64,000 nucleotides of DNA, from contig JABMCL010001737.1 of NCBI GenBank assembly GCA_018857735.1, positions 206,001 through 270,000 on the forward strand. Reading direction: 5' to 3'. Position 1 is the stretch's first letter. Every line of letters starts with the position of its first letter. The notes beneath the pieces were generated by a model. The model saw nothing but the letters and a program-made list of their open reading frames with translations. It was not told the origin of the DNA and searched no databases. Source of the stretch: Alviniconcha marisindica (lineage: Eukaryota; Mollusca; Gastropoda; Provannidae). Position numbers and translations under genes: made by a program. Shown in pieces: positions 62,179-64,000 of this stretch.

Positions 62179-62528
62179 ATGATTGCGGAGGTTTGTTTTG
62201 ACTGTGCTTTGTTTTTTGCTTTGTGGAGGACCATGTGCTCCAATTGGAGAAACAGCATATAAAACAGTACATTATTATTATTCATTTTGTCAATCACCAG
62301 AATCTTGCACACTGACTAAGCTTGCGGCTGCAGACGTAGTCAATCACCACTTTACCTCGTATTCCAGTCCAGTTTCTGCTCCTCTGACAGAAGAGTGTAT
62401 TTCTCAAACATCTTGGCCGAGATGGTGGGACTGACAAACTTGAAGAGGTAGAGGAAGAAGACACAGCTGACAGCTGCCGCAGGGTAGTAGGTGGCGTCAA
62501 ACACCACGCTGTCAAAATGTCGCCCCAT
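54480..62528 (-). CDS. TLCD4: TLC domain-containing protein 4 (TMEM56-like), complete 6-exon gene
   Basis: Six exons join to 816 nt, 271 residues plus TAG, with all phases consistent; human TLCD4 is about 263 residues. Seen: a first hydrophobic segment (about residues 16-32), LDWNTRVLSTVHA at 53-65, the family His pair in FFHHGASMYAYY (His127/His128), STPFVNQRW near 158-165, the SVYGTEP motif, two further hydrophobic stretches in the last exon, and the same KLD ending as the human protein. TLC proteins are multi-pass membrane proteins related to ceramide synthase and TRAM; the biochemical role of TLCD4 is not settled, so none is asserted. The start chosen is the first in-frame ATG; open frame continues 18 codons upstream without another ATG. 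Confidence 0.93.
54810..56095. other. TLCD4 intron 5
   Basis: About 1.3 kb of AT-rich sequence with no repeat or element that I recognise. Confidence 0.5.
56100..56173 (-). CDS. TLCD4: TLCD4 exon 5
   Basis: 74 nt, phase 0 in and 2 out, residues 140-164 (YGVLPYFANVRLVAEFSTPF, VNQR). This is the most diagnostic TLCD4 block, matching NGVLAYIGNFRLLAELSSPF in vertebrates. Acceptor TTTCAG, donor AG|GTGAGC. Confidence 0.95.
56320..56440 (-). repeat. Inverted copy of the 34378-34490 repeat
   Basis: TTTACTCATCAGTAGCTTAG, CAAGGACTAGTTGTTAGACA, TTGACTGAACCTAAACTACA, ATCCTTGTAAAATAAAG; reverse complement of the TBC1D2 intron copy. Confidence 0.85.
56690..56765 (+). repeat. SINE/LINE-type tail with (ATT)n
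   Basis: GTAAGCCCTTTGGGCCAGTA, GTTAAGCGCTCTAAGTACCC, ATTATTATTAC; same class as 29105-29185. Confidence 0.5.
56925..57058 (+). pseudogene. Retrotransposon ORF2 C-terminal remnant
   Basis: Frame reads LTWNPQHGKMKRGRSRNTDR followed by a diverged stretch. The TWNPQGKRKRGRPKNTWRR motif is common near the C-terminus of RTE/L1-type reverse transcriptase ORFs in invertebrates. The remnant is short and ends at a stop. An imperfect duplicate of the motif (ACCCATGACATGGGAAG) lies just upstream at about 56850. Confidence 0.55.
57245..57500 (+). pseudogene. Broken SAP-like N-terminus of an unknown element
   Basis: ATG at 57325 opens MAGGDSEFANFTLPTLKAFL, EVRSHNVSGNKQ, then TAA at 57421; the same frame continues LVARAIGCPKTHF to a TGA near 57500. 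The LxxFLxxRxxxVSGNKxxLVARA pattern is a SAP DNA-binding motif, often the N-terminus of proteins of mobile origin in invertebrates. An ETS-like TACTTCCGGTG lies 25 bp upstream and TTAACTCCCTTGAC at 57248-57261. It is antisense in a TLCD4 intron. Confidence 0.55.
57868..57962 (-). CDS. TLCD4: TLCD4 exon 4 (His pair)
   Basis: 95 nt, phase 1 in and 0 out, residues 108-139, with KHIGEAFYFFHHGASMYAYY. The adjacent histidines are characteristic of TLC-domain proteins. Acceptor TTTCAG, donor ACG|GTAAGA. Confidence 0.95.
58186..58390. repeat. Foldback element, family D, left part
   Basis: AAACAAGTTTGACTGTTAGC, ATTCTAAAACAAGATCCAAA, then GTGCAAATTTTCAGCATGAG; no right arm found. Confidence 0.65.
58610..58690 (+). 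repeat. SINE-tail-like (AAT)n segment
   Basis: AATAATAATCAAGGGGATTT, CTATAGTGCCCATCTACCAC; the same segment interrupts the foldback element at 23605-23680. Confidence 0.65.
59281..59339 (-). CDS. TLCD4: TLCD4 exon 3
   Basis: 59 nt, phase 2 in and 1 out, residues 88-108 (WDSPAVRTSCAIVFGYMAA). Half a membrane segment, aligning with the SLANVNIAIASGYLISD region of human TLCD4. Acceptor TTTCAG, donor G|GTAAGG. Confidence 0.9.
59719..59744. repeat. Poly(G) tract
   Basis: About 25 G bases directly after a GT run, upstream of the 42-bp array. Confidence 0.95.
59765..61010. repeat. 42-bp minisatellite in TLCD4 intron 2
   Basis: About 29 units of CACAGTGGGAGTGCAGTGTC, CCCTGTCATTCAAACAATCA, AA; the first and last units are shorter or diverged, the middle is nearly uniform. 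As 42 is a multiple of 3 and the unit lacks stops in several frames, it creates open frames of up to 493 codons on the plus strand and 191 on the minus strand, none of which resembles a protein. Confidence 0.96.
61292..61381 (-). CDS. TLCD4: TLCD4 exon 2
   Basis: 90 nt, phase 2 in and 2 out, residues 58-88 (VLSTVHATVVSSMCAYSLVY, then SKDPIW). It matches the VVSTCHSLVV and KADPLW blocks of the family. Acceptor TCCACAG, donor TG|GTAAGT. Confidence 0.94.
61392..61546. repeat. 60-bp tandem repeat, 2.6 copies, beside TLCD4 exon 2 acceptor
   Basis: ACACAATGAGAGAAAACTGT, ACACACATGACATACACAGG, GAGGTATGGGCAGAGGAG. It begins 11 bp from the exon boundary. Confidence 0.95.
62085..62178. repeat. (GT)n microsatellite
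   Basis: An uninterrupted GT run of about 94 bp in TLCD4 intron 1. Confidence 0.98.
62356..62528 (-). CDS. TLCD4: TLCD4 exon 1 (start)
   Basis: 173 nt, phase 2 out, residues 1-58, with the first hydrophobic segment (AAAVSCVFFLYLFKFV) and LSEEQKLDWNTR. The ATG has G at -3 and +4. Donor GAG|GTAAAG. Any non-coding 5' exon was not identified. Confidence 0.93.
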
Positions 62529-62577
62529 TGCTGATTCCCACAACTGCTGCAGATCGGCGTCAAGGCTGGACCATAAC

Positions 62578-62590
62578 CACAATGGCGGCG
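62578..62590 (+). promoter_or_regulatory. YY1-like site upstream of TLCD4 start
   Basis: CACAATGGCGGCG on the plus strand, about 50 bp upstream of the ATG, resembles the YY1 consensus seen near start sites of TATA-less genes. Motif-based inference only. Confidence 0.3.
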
Positions 62591-62599
62591 CTCAGACCA

Positions 62600-63765
62600 A
62601 CTGCATCAGATGTGGCGACTTTCCACCCCTGTAACACACACGCAGATCGTAACCATTTCACTTATTTTGCAGCAGCAGGCCATGACATCGCTCAGAAGCT
62701 AACTTTTAAGACACAGACTCAGGCTCTTGCCTTCTAGATTTTTTGATTTTAGAGAAGACAAAAACAAAACAAAAAGTGGGGTGGGGTGGGGTGGGGTGGG
62801 GGGTCTTCCAATGCACTACAGGCATGTGAACTTTACAGATTCCAAAGCAGGTGAAAAATAAAATGCACAGGCAAAATTCTGCATAAATTATGCCCGTGAG
62901 GTGCACATGTTTTACCTCTTTACTCATGCACCTTGGTGAATGATTAAACTTACTGCTGATTACCTTATCAAATTACATACTAACACACATATATATATAT
63001 ATTTGGGGGTCCCTTCAATTCTGTGTTATCAGGCCACGTATCACCACAGATGTCACAAATACCTTTGTAAATGTTATCAGCCACTCGTATCTTCACTGCT
63101 TAACCGCAGAACCCTCATCTCAGTGACAGTCTCACATTCTATAATTATCCAAGGAAACACAGGAGTAGACTGCATGCCATTTGTTCAACATTTAAAATAA
63201 AAAAAGAAGAGTATTAAGCTGAGGGGTAACACTAACACTGTGTAACAGCCATGCAAGACAAGAACTGCAGAAGACTGCACTACATCCTTTCAATCAAGAG
63301 ATCATGTCTCAAGCTGATGATTCAAGACAAGCAATATCATGATCAGTACCAAGTGTTCATTATGAGAATACTGCAGTCAAATGAAACACAGCCCCACCAC
63401 TTCCTTGACAGGTGACACAACCACTGACACGACTGATGATCAATCTGTCATGTTCCTAAGTCCACAGCAGATGGAAGCTTGTGCCTATATTGTATATATA
63501 TTTAAGTGTTGCCTTCAGTGCATTTCAAGTGCATGTGTCTGGATCACACTGGCAAGAATGACTTAATGTGTCATATGACACAGGTCATTTGATTTATGAG
63601 TCAATGTCAATCTTTCGTATCTTCCACAACATGAAAAGAGATCTTACTCTTAGTTAACTAAAAAAAAAAAGAATCAACAAATAAAGGATGACATCAGTTA
63701 GTGCCTGAAAGGTAGCTCCATTTGGATCTCCTGTCAGTATTTATACAAAAGCAGCAGGGTTTGTT
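62600..63765. other. Region upstream of TLCD4
   Basis: No gene recognised. A GGGGT repeat at 62777-62802 and a short (AT)n at about 62990-63002. It may contain the promoter and a non-coding first exon. Confidence 0.4.
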
Positions 63766-63769
63766 TTGT

Positions 63770-63888
<119 letters not shown>

Positions 63889-63974
63889 TTGAATAGGAGC
63901 CACCCAGCACTCTTTAATAATACTAGTTCTTTACCACTGAAGAGCAGAAAAAGGTTAGTTTGCAATACTGTTGA

Positions 63975-64000
63975 TGGCTTTTATATAGCACTATTCTCCG
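63975..64000 (-). repeat. SINE family B tail, cut by window end
   Basis: CTTTTATATAGCACTATTCT matches the tail side of the SINE at 40748-41217 and probably continues beyond the window. Confidence 0.5.

Overview
The window is animal nuclear DNA. It holds two multi-exon protein genes, both on the minus strand, with GT-AG introns, and is otherwise filled with CA/GT microsatellites, locus-private minisatellites, tRNA-headed SINEs, foldback repeats and decayed transposons. The protein sequences, the RNase H-bearing non-LTR retrotransposon remnants and the very high satellite load suggest a lophotrochozoan, most likely a marine mollusc (gastropod-like). That placement is an inference; the sequence does not fix the species.

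Gene 1 (38340 down to 2683, minus) is a complete TBC1D2/Armus-type Rab GTPase-activating protein. I could place 19 coding exons whose splice phases all agree. They sum to 3045 nt, i.e. 1014 residues plus TGA: N-terminal PH domain, low-complexity linker, coiled coil, TBC domain with both catalytic fingers (IELDLLR and YCQ), and an acidic tail. Gene 2 (62528 down to 54480, minus) is a complete TLCD4/TMEM56-type TLC-domain membrane protein with 6 coding exons (816 nt, 271 residues). The genes point the same way and are separated by about 16 kb with no convincing coding sequence; part of it may be 3' UTR of gene 2. Nothing suggests that the two proteins work together: one is a Rab GAP of endolysosomal traffic, the other an intracellular multi-pass membrane protein.

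Layout: 1-2682, region downstream of gene 1 (SINE, 29-bp array, possible 3' UTR); 2683-38340, gene 1; 38341-54479, intergenic (62-bp and 72-74-bp arrays, retrotransposon tail, SINE); 54480-62528, gene 2; 62529-64000, upstream of gene 2.

The most striking pattern is that several gene 1 introns carry private minisatellites whose repeat unit contains a copy of the neighbouring splice site, in three cases with some exon edge: exon 16 donor, exon 12 donor, exon 11 acceptor and exon 10 acceptor. Each real splice site therefore sits at the end of a ladder of near-identical decoys. Other notable items are two adjacent piggyBac-like elements sharing one TTAA, a partial duplicate of exon 6 inside an intron, and a 72-74-bp array repeating CCAAT-box and homeodomain-like motifs.
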